Assembly: GCA_036365145.1 (NCBI GenBank)
Contig: JAEOAD010000052.1
Coordinates: 10,973,501 to 11,037,500 of the forward strand
Direction of reading: 5' to 3'
Source: Orientallactaga sibirica
Lineage: Eukaryota; Chordata; Mammalia; Rodentia; Dipodidae
DNA: 64,000 nt
Under the pieces are notes generated by a model. The model saw nothing but the letters and a program-made list of their open reading frames with translations, did no database searches and was not told the origin of the DNA. The position numbers and the translations under genes are program-made. The first letter of the stretch is position 1, and every line of letters begins with the position of its first letter. Below, piece after piece: positions 47,509 through 56,847 of the stretch.

Positions 47509-48230
47509 AGGATTGTGTTTTCTATTTCAGTGAAGAAGCTACAAGAGAGCTTAAATCTATAGATTTAAGAGCATTAAATCTATAGATTAAATGCTATAGA
47601 TTAAATTATAGAGCATTAAATCTATAGATTGATTTTGGCAAGCTAGATATTTTCATAATAGTTATTCTTTCTATCCATGAACATGGAATGTCTTTCCATT
47701 TCCTAGTGTCTTGAGTGTTGCAGTGTTTTCATTGCAGAGATTCTTCACTTCCTTGGTTAGGTTATTCCAAGATGTTTAATTTTTTTTGAGGCAATTGTAA
47801 ATGGGAATGTTCCCTGATTTCAGCCTCAGCACATTTGTCATTGGTATATAGGATTGCTACTAACTTGTGTCTATTAATTTGTATTCTGCTTTGTTAAAAA
47901 TATTTATCAGCTCTTAACAGTTTTATGTTAGTCTTTAGGATCCTTTATATGTAGAATCATGTCATCTGCAAATAATGATAATTTCACTTCTTCCTTTCCT
48001 AATTGTATCCCTTTTATTTGTGACTCATGATGATCATGTGAATTTTGTCCTGGAGTCCATTTACAAGATGTATTATATTCATCTGTTATGTTGAACTATC
48101 CTTGCATTTGTGGAAAAAAATCCACTTGATCAGCTGAATGATCTTTTTGATGTGTTCCTGTATTCTTTTTGCCAGTATTTTGCTGAGAATTTTTGCACTT
48201 ATATCAATGAGGAAAATTGGTTGTTGTGTG
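47509..48230 (-). mobile_element. L1 ORF2-region fragment (5'-most part), copy A
   Basis: CATGAACATGGAATGTCTTT, CCAAGATGTTTAATTTT, GTCATCTGCAAATAATGATA, CCTTGCATTTGTGG and TTGATGTGTTCCTGTATTC follow L1 ORF2 order in complement, reaching the reverse-transcriptase part. Near 47535-47625 the L1 sequence is replaced by repeated TTAAATCTATAGATT motifs absent from copy B. A 30-nt stretch present in copy B (GTAGTTTTCAGATCATCTGT...) is missing at about 48222. Confidence 0.83.
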
Positions 48231-48536
48231 GGGAAGGGGTGGCTCTGATCGCTTGGTGTTTTGAGATGTCCAGTAGCTCTTGGTGCAGGTGTGTGGGGTG
48301 GGTAGGGAGGCTGTGGAGAGTATCTGAAGTTGATCTGCACTTGCTCAGCTGGACCCTGTATTCTCCTTCAGGTGTTTGGATTTTGCAGGACAGGTGTGAG
48401 TGAAGAAGCCCTTCCCATGATAGTTCTCCTCTTGCAGGCTTAGGCAGGGCTGGGCCAGTAGAAGTTCTTCCCAGGAGCCACTGGCTAGAGCAGGATCCTT
48501 GCTGATTATGTGCTTGCTAGAAGCAAGGAGAGATGG
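48231..48536. other. Unrecognised GC-richer segment, copy A
   Basis: Follows the end of the L1 homology. Both copies are almost identical here. No gene or repeat family recognised. Confidence 0.4.
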
Positions 48537-48762
48537 CTTAGTGGTTAAGATGCTTGCCTAAGGACCCAGGTTTGATTTCCCCAGTACCCACATAAGCCAG
48601 ATGCACCTGGTGGCTCATGCATCTGGAGTTTGTTTGTAATGGCTGGAGGCCCTGGCAGGCCTATTCTCTCTCCCTCTATCTGCCTCTTTCTCTCTCTCTC
48701 TCTCTCTTGTTTAAATAGATAGATAAATAAATAATAAATAAATAAAATATTTAGAAAACATA
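48537..48762 (+). mobile_element. DIP-like SINE, copy A
   Basis: GGAGAGATGGCTTAGTGG to AATAAATAATAAATAAATAA. Confidence 0.86.
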
Positions 48763-48766
48763 TTGA

Positions 48767-48952
48767 GGGATTGACGAGATGACTCAGTGGTTAAAGGCGC
48801 TTGCTTTCAAAGTCTGCCAGTCTTGGTTCGATTTTGCAGTACCCACATAAAGCTACATACAAACTAGTGTCCCATGTGTCTGGTAGTGGCAAGAGACCCT
48901 GGCACCCCCCAGTGTTTGCATCAATAAAATAAAAATGTTAAAACAAAAAAAA
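48767..48952 (+). mobile_element. DIP-like SINE, diverged, copy A
   Basis: GGATTGACGAGATGACTCAG to CAATAAAATAAAAATG; ATATTGAG flanks it. Confidence 0.78.
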
Positions 48953-48957
48953 TATTG

Positions 48958-49100
48958 AGCCAGGCATGGTGGCACACACCTTTAATCCCAGCACTCTGGA
49001 GGCAGAGGGAGGAGGATCATCATGAGTTCAAGTACAGCCTGGGACTACAGAGTGAGTGCCAGGTCAGCCTGGATTAGAGTGAGACCCTTCCTCAAAAACC
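48958..49100 (+). mobile_element. B1 SINE, copy A
   Basis: GCCAGGCATGGTGGCACAC to CTTCCTCAAAAACC. Confidence 0.85.
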
Positions 49101-49140
49101 AACACCTTTCCCTTGCCAATAAAAAATGAAACATATTGAT

Positions 49141-49350
49141 GGCTGGGGAGCTGGCACAGCATTTAAAGGTGCTAGCTTGCAAATCTTGCAGATCCAGGTT
49201 CATTTCTCTTCAGGTACACAAAATGGCTTTATTCATCTTTGAGTTCATTTGCAGCTTCAAGAGGTCCTGGACCATTCTCACTCATTCTCATTCTCTATCT
49301 TTCTTTCTCTTTCTCTCTGTCTCTCCCTTCTCCTTCCTCTCAAAGTAAAC
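49141..49350 (+). mobile_element. Old DIP-like SINE, copy A
   Basis: GGCTGGGGAGCTGGCACAGC, ATCCAGGTTCATTTCTC, GAGTTCATTTGCAGC, CT-rich end. Confidence 0.7.
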
Positions 49351-49615
49351 AACCCTTTCAGGGGGATGAGTGTGGCCTCATAGTAGAATGGCTACTTAAC
49401 GTGCACAGTGGGTTGGGTTCTACCCCTGCACCGTCTATCATCAGAAAACACAGAGTGGGCCATTCATCACTCTCTGCTTCCTCACCATGGGCTGAATGCA
49501 ACTAACTCTGCTTCCTGCTCCTGCTCCATGCCCTCCCCACCACAATGGACTCTGTCCTCTGGAACTGTAAGCTGAATAAATCCTTCCTTTTCAATCTGAC
49601 TAAAAAAAAAAAGAA
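49351..49615 (+). mobile_element. LTR-like remnant, copy A
   Basis: CCTCTGGAACTGTAAGCTGA and ATAAATCCTTCCTTTTC resemble the polyadenylation end of rodent MaLR-type LTRs. No second LTR. Confidence 0.45.
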
Positions 49616-49642
49616 AATAAAGAAGTTAAAAACAGAGTATCA

Positions 49643-49822
49643 GGCTGGAGAGATGGCTTAGCGGTTAAGGTGCTTGCCTACGGATTCATGTTCGACTCTC
49701 CAGGTCCCACATAAGCCAAACGCACAAACTAATGCAAGTGTGCAAGGGAGCACATGGGTCTGCAGTTTAATTGCAGTGGCTGAAGGCCCTGGCGTACCAT
49801 TTTTCTCCCTCATTAAAAAAAA
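49643..49822 (+). mobile_element. DIP-like SINE, copy A
   Basis: GGCTGGAGAGATGGCTTAGC, B box GTTCGACTCTCC, A tail. Confidence 0.85.
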
Positions 49823-50074
49823 AGGCCAGTCTTTTTTTTTGTTCAGTTTTTTGCTTAAAAAGAAAACACAGAGTATAAAGGAGAAAAAAAATGATATGTC
49901 CTATGGTTTAGTTAAGTATTTCTTTAAAAATATGCCAGGTGTGGTTACCCCCCCCACCAAAAAAAAAGGAAATTCAAGATGCAGTGTGGAACAATGTATT
50001 TTATATATGCTTAGTACTAATCTGGTTCCATTCAATGTGCTTATTGCACTAGAAATTGTTAAGAATATACTAAC
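49823..50074. other. Intronic sequence, copy A
   Basis: GCCAGGTGTGGTTACC followed by an A run near 49935-49968 may be a B1 reduced to its ends; the rest is single-copy. Confidence 0.4.
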
Positions 50075-50234
50075 GGGCTGGAGGGTTGGCGCAGTGGTTA
50101 AAGGCACTTGCTTGCATAGAGCCAGATGCACAAAGTAGTGCATGTGTCTAGAATTTGTTTGCAGTGGCAGGAGACCCTGGTGTACCCATACTCTGTCTGT
50201 CTTCTTCTGTCTCAATATAAATGTATGTATGTGC
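50075..50234 (+). mobile_element. DIP-like SINE, B-box region deleted, copy A
   Basis: GGGCTGGAGGGTTGGCGCAG jumps from CACTTGCTTGCATAG to AGCCAGATGCAC. Confidence 0.8.
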
Positions 50235-50236
50235 CC

Positions 50237-50385
50237 ACCGGGCGTGGTGGCGCATGCCTTTAATCCCAGCATTCGTGAGGTAGAATTAGGAGAATCACCG
50301 TGAGTTTGAGGCCACTCTGTGACTACATAGTGAGTTCCAGGTTAGCCTGGACTAGAGTGAAACCCTACCTCAACCCCTCCCCCCA
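50237..50385 (+). mobile_element. B1 SINE, copy A
   Basis: CCGGGCGTGGTGGCGCATG; the A tail is replaced by AACCCCTCCCCCC. Confidence 0.86.
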
Positions 50386-50388
50386 AAA

Positions 50389-50421
<33 letters not shown>

Positions 50422-50441
50422 ATAATATGTACAAATATATA
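50389..50441. repeat. (TG)n/(TA)n microsatellite, copy A
   Basis: About 12 TG units flanked by TA steps; longer in copy B. Confidence 0.93.
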
Positions 50442-50449
50442 TGTATTTA

Positions 50450-50674
50450 TTTTTTAATTTTTTTTTATTTATTTGCAAGCACGGAGAGAGAGAGAGAGAG
50501 ATAGAAAAGAGGCAGACAGAGAGAGAATGGGCACACCAGGGCCTCTAGCCATGGCAAACGAACTCCAGATGCATGTACCCCTTGTGCATCTGGCTTACGT
50601 GGGTCCTGGAGAATCGAACTGGGATCCTTTGGCTCGCCGGCAAATGCCTTAATTGGTAAGCCATTCTCCAGCCC
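50450..50674 (-). mobile_element. DIP-like SINE, copy A
   Basis: TTTATTTGCAAGCACGGAG to GTAAGCCATTCTCCAGCCC. Confidence 0.86.
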
Positions 50675-50744
50675 ATATTTATTTATTATATATACATACA
50701 CATACATAAGTATGTGTGTGTGTTTGTGTGTGTGTGCATATGTT

Positions 50745-50895
50745 TGCTTTTTGTTTTTCCAAAGTAGGGTTGCACTCTAGCACAGGCTAATCTGGCACTC
50801 ACTCTTTAGTCCCAGCTGGACTTGAACTCACAGTAATTTGCCTATCTCTGCCTTCCAAGTGCTGGGATTAAAGGTGTGTGTCACTACACCCAGCT
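50745..50895 (-). mobile_element. B1 SINE, copy A
   Basis: CCAAAGTAGGGTTGCAC to CACTACACCCAGCT. Confidence 0.83.
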
Positions 50896-50920
50896 GAAAA
50901 TAGTTTTTATTGGCAATTTT

Positions 50921-51075
50921 TTTTTTTTTTTGGTTTTCCGAGGTAGGGTCTCACTCTAGTTCAGGCTGACCTGGAATTCACTATGTATTCTTAGGGTGGC
51001 CTTGAACTCACGGTGATCTTCTTACCTCTGCCTCCCGAGTGCTGGGATTAAAGGCGTGCGCCACCACGCCCGGCT
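50921..51075 (-). mobile_element. B1 SINE with target duplication, copy A
   Basis: CCGAGGTAGGGTCTCACTC to CCACCACGCCCGGCTT; GGCAATTTTTT on both sides. Confidence 0.9.
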
Positions 51076-51086
51076 TTGGCAATTTT

Positions 51087-51380
51087 TTAAAGATTTATTA
51101 TTATTTTTTTATTTATTAGAGACAGAGACAGAGACAGAGAGGAGAGAATGAATGGTCTACAGCCGTACTACCCTGAATGCGCCCGATCTTGTCTGCTCTC
51201 GGAAGCTAAGCAGGGTTGGGTCTGGTTAGTACTTGGATAGGAAAATGGGTGTGCCAGGGCCTCTAGCCACTGCAAATGAACTCCAGATGCATGCGCCACC
51301 ATGTGCATCTGGAGAATCGAACCGGGGTCCTTAGGCTTCACAGGCATGCACCTTAACCACTAAGCCATCTCTCCAGCCCC
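51087..51380 (-). mobile_element. DIP-like SINE carrying a 5S rRNA insert, copy A
   Basis: The SINE reads normally on both sides of 51155-51241: GAGACAGAGAGGAGAGAATG to the left, ATGGGTGTGCCAGGGCC to AAGCCATCTCTCCAGCCC to the right. Confidence 0.88.
51155..51241 (+). pseudogene. Truncated 5S rRNA sequence, copy A
   Basis: Matches about the first 87 nt of mammalian 5S rRNA at roughly 90% by eye: GTCTACAGCCGTACTACCCT, CGGAAGCTAAGCAGGG, TGGTTAGTACTTGGAT. The last third, with most of the C box of the internal promoter, is absent, so it is not a functional 5S gene. The orientation is opposite to the host SINE. GGAAAA follows, a possible very short A tail, and AATGG-like sequence lies on both sides. 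Confidence 0.93.
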
Positions 51381-51387
51381 GAAAACA

Positions 51388-51613
51388 TTTTTTTTAATTT
51401 GGGGGGGGGAGAGTTAGAGAGAGAATGGGTGCGCCAGGGCCTTTTCAGCTGCTGTGAGTGAGCTCCAGATGCGTGCACCGTCTTGTGAGCATGTGCGATG
51501 TTATGCGCTTGTGTCACTTTTGCGTCTGGCTGAATGTGGGATGTGGAGATTCCAACGGGCGTTCTTAGGCTTTGCGGGCAGGCACCTTAACCACTAAGTC
51601 ATCTCTCCAGCCC
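51388..51613 (-). mobile_element. DIP-like SINE, third long subtype, copy A
   Basis: CAGGGCCTTTTCAGCTGCTG, TTGTGAGCATGTGCGATG, GATTCCAACGGGCG. Rich in CpG compared with other copies. Confidence 0.86.
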
Positions 51614-51810
51614 TTGAAAGCACAGTTTTAAAAAATAACATATTAACATATGTTTTCCATGTTAGGATGGGGGTGATGACTTGTAAGGTCTTATTCTATA
51701 TTAAACTATAGAATTGGAAGTTCATTGTTATTCTTTCTCCCCTTGTTATATGGAGGAAAGCCTGAGGTTTTTTGTGCTCATTGCTAGCTTGTCTTCATAT
51801 CACTGCCCAC
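51614..51810. other. Intronic single-copy sequence, copy A
   Basis: Nothing recognised. Confidence 0.4.
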
Positions 51811-52049
51811 TTCCTTTTTTTTTTTTTTTTAATTAGAGAGAGAGAGAGAGAGAGAAAGAGAATGGGTGTGTCAGGGCCTTTCAGCCACTATTAACGAACA
51901 CCAGGTGCCTGTGTCCCCTTGTGCGCATGTGCGACATTGCGTGCTTGTGTCACTTTTGCATCTGACTAAATGTGGGACCTGGAGATTCGAACGGTTGTTC
52001 TTAGGCTTCGCAGGCAGGCGCCTTAACCACTAAGCCATCTCTCCAGCCC
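51811..52049 (-). mobile_element. DIP-like SINE, third long subtype, with target duplication, copy A
   Basis: CAGGGCCTTTCAGCCACTAT, TTGTGCGCATGTGCGACATT, GATTCGAACGG. CACTGCCCA on both sides. Confidence 0.88.
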
Positions 52050-52064
52050 TCACTGCCCATTTTC

Positions 52065-52184
52065 TTTTTTTTTTTTTTTTCGAGGTAGGGTCTCACTCTG
52101 GCCCAGGCTGACCTGGAATTAACTATGTAGTCTCAGGGTGGCCTCGAACTCACGGCGATCCTCCTACCTCTGCCTCCCGAGTGC
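52065..52184 (-). mobile_element. B1 SINE, head truncated, with target duplication, copy A
   Basis: TCGAGGTAGGGTCTCACTC to GCCTCCCGAGTG; GCCCATTTTC / GCCATTTTC at the edges. It lacks the first ~30 nt. Confidence 0.86.
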
Positions 52185-52651
52185 CATTTTCATTTTAAGT
52201 AAGATTCATTGCATCCATGGTGTCCAATCTTTTGACATTGTGATGTGATGTCATCTACACATGTGTTGGGCCATGTTCATAGCTGTCTTGGGCTGTGTGT
52301 GGTGTGTAGGCTGCATGTTGGGCATGCCTGTTGAGTGTCAACAGTTACTTCAAACACTTGTGGGTCAGAATGGGGTCAAGATGATCAGGTCAGAGGTGGA
52401 GAAGAATGTTCAAGGGAAAAAAGGTAGATATTTCCGAGTTACAGCTTCAGTCATTTTTCTAAAGAAAACGTGTTCCTCCTTAATATATTCAATGACCCAA
52501 ATAACTTACCCTAATTATACTATTTAAAGTGTACTGTTTGGAAGTGGTTGGGAAAAGTTTTCCTTCCTTTAAATTTACCTCCTTCCAAGAATACACAAAA
52601 TAAGACTCTTAACCAATATTTCTGTTACTCTTAGGTTAAGAGTAATGCATT
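52185..52651. other. Single-copy intron
   Basis: Nothing recognised. Copy B reaches only to about 52273 of this stretch. Confidence 0.5.
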
Positions 52652-52945
52652 CTGGGGCTGTGGAGATGATTCAGCAGTTAAAGGCACTTGCTTCCAAAGC
52701 CTGCTGGCCTGCATTCAATTCCTGGCACCCATATAAAGCCGGATGCCGTGGTGGATGTGCCCGTAATCCCCATGTGCCTGAGACAACAGGAGGCAGAGCC
52801 AGGAGAGTCCAGACTCTTAAGCAGCTAGTCTGACATTCCCTTTCAGTCTGGCAGCTTGTTTGCAGCAGTGAGAGACCCTTCTCAAAAAGGGTGGAGCACA
52901 GCACCTTGACGTTGTCCACTGACCTCCACCGTGTACGATGACACA
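52652..52945 (+). mobile_element. Old, longer tRNA-derived SINE relative
   Basis: The head resembles the DIP family (GGGGCTGTGGAGATGATTCA, AAAGCCGGATGC), but then comes GTAATCCCCATGTGCCTGAG, GGAGGCAGAGCCAGGAG and GACCTCCACCGTGTACG, a layout like older composite rodent SINEs. Confidence 0.55.
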
Positions 52946-53087
52946 CACGGATACCATAAGATAAGTAGATAGTTTACAAAAGCCTGTTTTCACAAAGAAC
53001 AATGCATTTTACCTATGCTTAGTAAGTAATTGGGCTCATTAAGCTCATTTGACTCTCAGGTGAGATGTTTTAGGAAATATGATTATT

Positions 53088-53375
53088 GGGCTGAAGAGAT
53101 GGTTCAGCCATTAACGGCACTTGATTACAAAGTCAAATAGCCTGAGTTTGATTCCCCAGTACCCCTGTAAAGCCAGGTGCACAAACTGATGCATGTATCT
53201 GGAATTTGTTTACAGTGGCTAACGGGCCTGGTGTACCCATATTCTCATTCTCTCTCTCTACCTTACTTTCCTCCCTCCTTCCTTTTCTTTCGTTCCCTCC
53301 TTCCCTCTCCCTTATTTCTTCCCTTCTCCCTCCCTCTCTCTACTTGCACACATATAAATAAAAATATATATATTT
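53088..53375 (+). mobile_element. DIP-like SINE with expanded pyrimidine tract
   Basis: GGGCTGAAGAGATGGTTCAG to ATAAATAAAAATATATAT; about 90 nt of CT-rich sequence at 53250-53342. Confidence 0.82.
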
Positions 53376-53451
53376 TTAAAGTTCTGACTAAAATACGATT
53401 TTTTTAAAAGATGCATTCAGTCCCCCAAATTACAAAATTTTAGTTGAACTG

Positions 53452-53600
53452 AATTTTTTTTTCAAGGTAGGGTCTCACTCTAGCCCAGGCTGACCTGGAA
53501 TTTACTATGTAGTTCCAGGCTAGTCTCCAACTCACAGTGATCCTCCTACCTCTGCCTCCTGAGTGCTGGGATTAAAGACATGAGCCACCATGCCCTGCTT
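53452..53600 (-). mobile_element. B1 SINE with target duplication
   Basis: TCAAGGTAGGGTCTCACTC to CACCATGCCCTGCTT; GAACTGAATTTTT / GAACTGAAATTTTT at the edges. Confidence 0.9.
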
Positions 53601-53831
53601 GAACTGAAATTTTTTGAATGTCATAACCTCACCTAATAAGCAGACATTGTCTGTTTTTTCAAAGCCTAGAAGGAGAGATAAAAAGTTCACCTAACTAAAT
53701 GCATATATGATTTGGAATGCAGTGAGTGCACTCGAGTTTATGAGAACAGTGAAAGGAGATGTTGAAGGATAGAAAGTACTTGCATTAGGAAACCAAAGAG
53801 TAAATCTTCAACAAGGATGTAGTATGAATGT

Positions 53832-53985
53832 GCTTTTATTTTTAGGTTTTTGAGGTAGGGTCTCACTCTAGCTCAGGCTGACCTGGAATTCACTCTGTAT
53901 TCTCAGGGGGCCCTTGAACTCATGGTGATCCTCCTACCTCTGCCTCTTGAGTGCTGGGATTAAAGGCGTGTGCCACATGCCTGGC
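53832..53985 (-). mobile_element. B1 SINE
   Basis: GAGGTAGGGTCTCACTC to GCCACATGCCTGGCTC. Confidence 0.86.
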
Positions 53986-53986
53986 T

Positions 53987-54138
53987 CTATTTTTTATTTT
54001 TTTGAGGTAGGGTCTTGCTTTAGTCCAGGCTGACCTGGAATTCACTGTATATTCTCAGGGTGGCCTCAAGCTCATGGTGATCCTCCTCCTCTGCCTCCTG
54101 AGTGCTGAGATTAAAGGTGTGCACCACCACACCTAGCT
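53987..54138 (-). mobile_element. B1 SINE
   Basis: GAGGTAGGGTCTTGC to CCACCACACCTAGCTT; adjacent to the previous B1, same orientation. Confidence 0.86.
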
Positions 54139-54234
54139 TTAGATAATTATGTTTCTCCTGTGTAGCTAGAAACTTTTCATATATATGAATGTTTATAGTT
54201 GGATATTGGTACTCTGTTCCTTATTATCTACTAA

Positions 54235-55330
54235 TTTATTTTTTTATTGACAACTTCCTTATTTGTAGACAATATCCCTGGTATTTCCCTCCTTCCCCCA
54301 CTTTCCCCCTTTGAAACTCCACTGTCCATCATATCCCCCCCCTCTCAATCAGTCTCTCTTTTATTTTGATGTCATGATTTTTTCCTCCTATTACAATGGT
54401 CTTGTGTAGGTAGTGTCAGGCACTGTGAGGTCATGGATATCTAGGCCATTTTGTGTCTGGAGGAGCACGTTGTAAGGAGCTACTCTTCCTTTGGCTCTTA
54501 CATTCTTTCTTCCCCTTCTTCTGCAATGGACCCTGAGCCTTGGAAGGTGGTTTAGAGATGTTTCAGTGCTGAGCACTCCTCTGTCCCTTCTTCTCAGCAC
54601 CATGGTGCCTTCTGATTCATCTCAAGGTTGCCACCATCTGAAAAGAGAAGCTTCTCTAACCAAAAGTGAGAGTAGCATTAATATATGAGTGAACATTAAG
54701 AGAAGTGCTTACTGGGCAGTTTGGTGAGCATAGCCAGCAGATGTTACACCCCTAGGGCTCATGACTACCCCTGTTGTAGGTTTTTCAATATCAGGGATGT
54801 ATTCCCTCCCATGGAGTGGGCCTCCAGTCCAATTAGAGAGTGGTTGGTTCCCCCCATAACAGACATGCCACTATTGCACCCGTTGGCTCATTTGGCCTGG
54901 CTGGCCAAATTTAGAGCTTGCAGTGTCCACTGTTAAGTATCTCCACTGGTGATTTCTCTTTCTCCCATTGAACTGCATGCAGCATAGCTTTTTCCCACTT
55001 TTTGTCAGCTGGTCCACATGGAGGAGGCTTTCAGCTCAGCTCCCACAGGATTTCTCAGTGACCTTGCAGCCCAAGTATGTGGAGTCTTCAGCAATAGGGT
55101 CTTAACATCTATTCCTGAGTGGGAAACCAAGGGCCTCGGCAATGGCCTGTAATGTTTTGGGGGTATCTGTGACTTCCTTGGCCAACAACTCCCTGGAAGG
55201 TATCCCATCCCTAGCACTGAACAATTTCTAGTCACAATCTATTGCTTCTGAGTGTTCCATTGTCCAGAAAAGTAGGTTTCTATATGACCCCATTTCTTAA
55301 AAAAATTTTTTTTGGTGGGCAAACCCAATA
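54235..55330 (-). mobile_element. Younger L1 3' end, copy B
   Basis: Counterpart of 42596-43690. Small differences include CATATCCCCCCCCTC and GAGCACGTTGTAAGGAGC. Confidence 0.68.
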
Positions 55331-55337
55331 GACTGCC

Positions 55338-55574
55338 TTTTTTTAATGCAAAAGAGATAGAGATAGATGGATAGATAGATAGATAGAGAGAATTGGCACA
55401 CCAGGGCTGTCCGCCACTGCTATCGAACTCCAGATACATGCGCCCTTGTGTGCATGTGTGGCCTTGCACACTTGTGTTACAGTGTGTCTGGCTTACGTGG
55501 GACCTGGAGAGTCGAACATGAGTCCTTAGGTTTTGCAGGCAAGTGCCTTAATCACTAAGCCATCTCTCCAGCCC
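55338..55574 (-). mobile_element. DIP-like SINE, intermediate subtype, copy B
   Basis: Counterpart of 43699-43935 with a different GATA count. Confidence 0.86.
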
Positions 55575-55631
55575 TAGCCCATTTTTTTTAAAACATGGAA
55601 TCTCGCATGAGCACAAGTTAGACTGAGAGCT

Positions 55632-55846
55632 ATTTTTTTTTTTTTAAATTTATTTGCAAGGGGGAGAGAGAGATAGAGAGAGAGAGAAAGTGAACATAGG
55701 CATGTCAGGGCCTGTAGTCACTGCAGACGAACTCTAGATGTTAGCGCCATTTGTGCATCTGGCTTTACATGGCTACTGGGGAATCAAACTTGGACCATCA
55801 GGCTTTGTAAGCAGGTATCTTAACTGCTGAGCCATCTTCTCCAGCC
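55632..55846 (-). mobile_element. DIP-like SINE, copy B
   Basis: Counterpart of 43993-44210. Confidence 0.85.
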
Positions 55847-56303
55847 CTCTATAGCCCAGTTTGCAATTAGGTTGTTTGATTTCTTATCATTCCGTTATTT
55901 GAATTCTTTGTATATCGTAGATATTAATCCTTTGTCAGATATATAGCTGGCAAAATTTTCTCTCATTCTGTAGGCTGCCTCTTTATTTTATTCACAGTGT
56001 TCTTTACTGTACAAAAGCTTTTTAATTTCATGAAGTCCCAGTGGTTGATTATTGGCCCAATTTCCTTTAGCCATTGGAGTTTTATTCAGAAAGTCCTTGC
56101 CTGTGGCTATATGTTGAAGTGTTTCCCCTACTGGTTACTGTAGCAGTTTCAAAATTTAAGTCTGTCATTAAGTAAGGTCTTTGATCCATTGGAGCTGATT
56201 TTTGTGCGTGGAGAGAGATAATGATCTATTTTCATTCTTCTACATACAGATACCTGATTTTCCCAGCACCATTTGTTAAAGAGTCTTCTCTTTTCTCCAG
56301 TGA
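55847..56303 (-). mobile_element. L1 ORF2-region fragment, copy B
   Basis: Counterpart of 44211-44671, almost identical. Confidence 0.82.
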
Positions 56304-56304
56304 G

Positions 56305-56465
56305 TTTTTTTTCTTTCTTTCTTTTTTTTCAAGGTAGGGTCTCACTCTGGTCCAGGCTGTCCTGGAATTAACTATGTAGTCTCAGGGTGGCCTCAAACTT
56401 ATGGTAATCCTCCTACCTCTGCCTCCCAAGTGCTGGGATTAAAGGTGTGCGCCACCATACCCGGC
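56305..56465 (-). mobile_element. B1 SINE, copy B
   Basis: Counterpart of 44672-44834. Confidence 0.88.
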
Positions 56466-56847
56466 TTGTGAGTTTTTAAAAAAATAATTAACACTTTATT
56501 TTTCTCATGAAATGGAGGAAAGGGATGTGGAAGAACTATAAGAATTGTTTATTTCTGTAAAATATGCTTCAATATGTCCAACCCTAAAAGTGATTGACAA
56601 GCTAGAGCTACAAGAGAGCCTCTTGGGGCCACTGGAGAGGTGGTGGTATGCCAGCTTCCCACTTCCATGTCCTGGATTTCAGTGAGATCAAGACATCAAG
56701 GACATGGATAAGGGAGAGCTTGAAGAGCAGAACTGTTAACTGAACAGATTAACTGTATTAATTGTGGTAAATTTTGCATATCAAATACCACTGATTCCTA
56801 CAGTGGTCCTAACTCCCTTAGAGATTAGCAACCAGAAAACACGAGTA
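56466..56847 (-). other. Unrecognised segment, copy B
   Basis: Counterpart of 44835-45217 but locally more different than the rest: CTCTTGGGGCC versus CTCCCAGGGCC, GGTGGTGGTATGCCAGC versus GGAATATAGCCAGC, and 5 nt fewer near GAGCAGAACTG. Confidence 0.35.

Larger units (their letters stand above)
42592..54230. repeat. Tandem duplication, copy A (11.6 kb)
   Basis: The sequence from CTAATTTATTTTTTT at 42592 reappears from 54231 in the same order and orientation, with nested SINEs at the same sites. The match is followed to the window edge (64000 corresponds to about 52273). By eye the copies differ by roughly 1% apart from microsatellite lengths and a few local rearrangements. If the arrangement is a simple tandem, 52274-54230 is the remainder of the unit, whose second copy would lie beyond the window. 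Confidence 0.93.

Noticed and set aside
49643..49822. tRNA-like A and B boxes that might mean tRNA genes
   Set aside because: They belong to a dispersed SINE with the 3' body and AATAAA-type tail. The cloverleaf is not preserved and no anticodon arm can be assigned.
51155..51241. Functional 5S rRNA gene
   Set aside because: Only ~87 of ~120 nt are present, with the C box cut, no T-run terminator and several substitutions.
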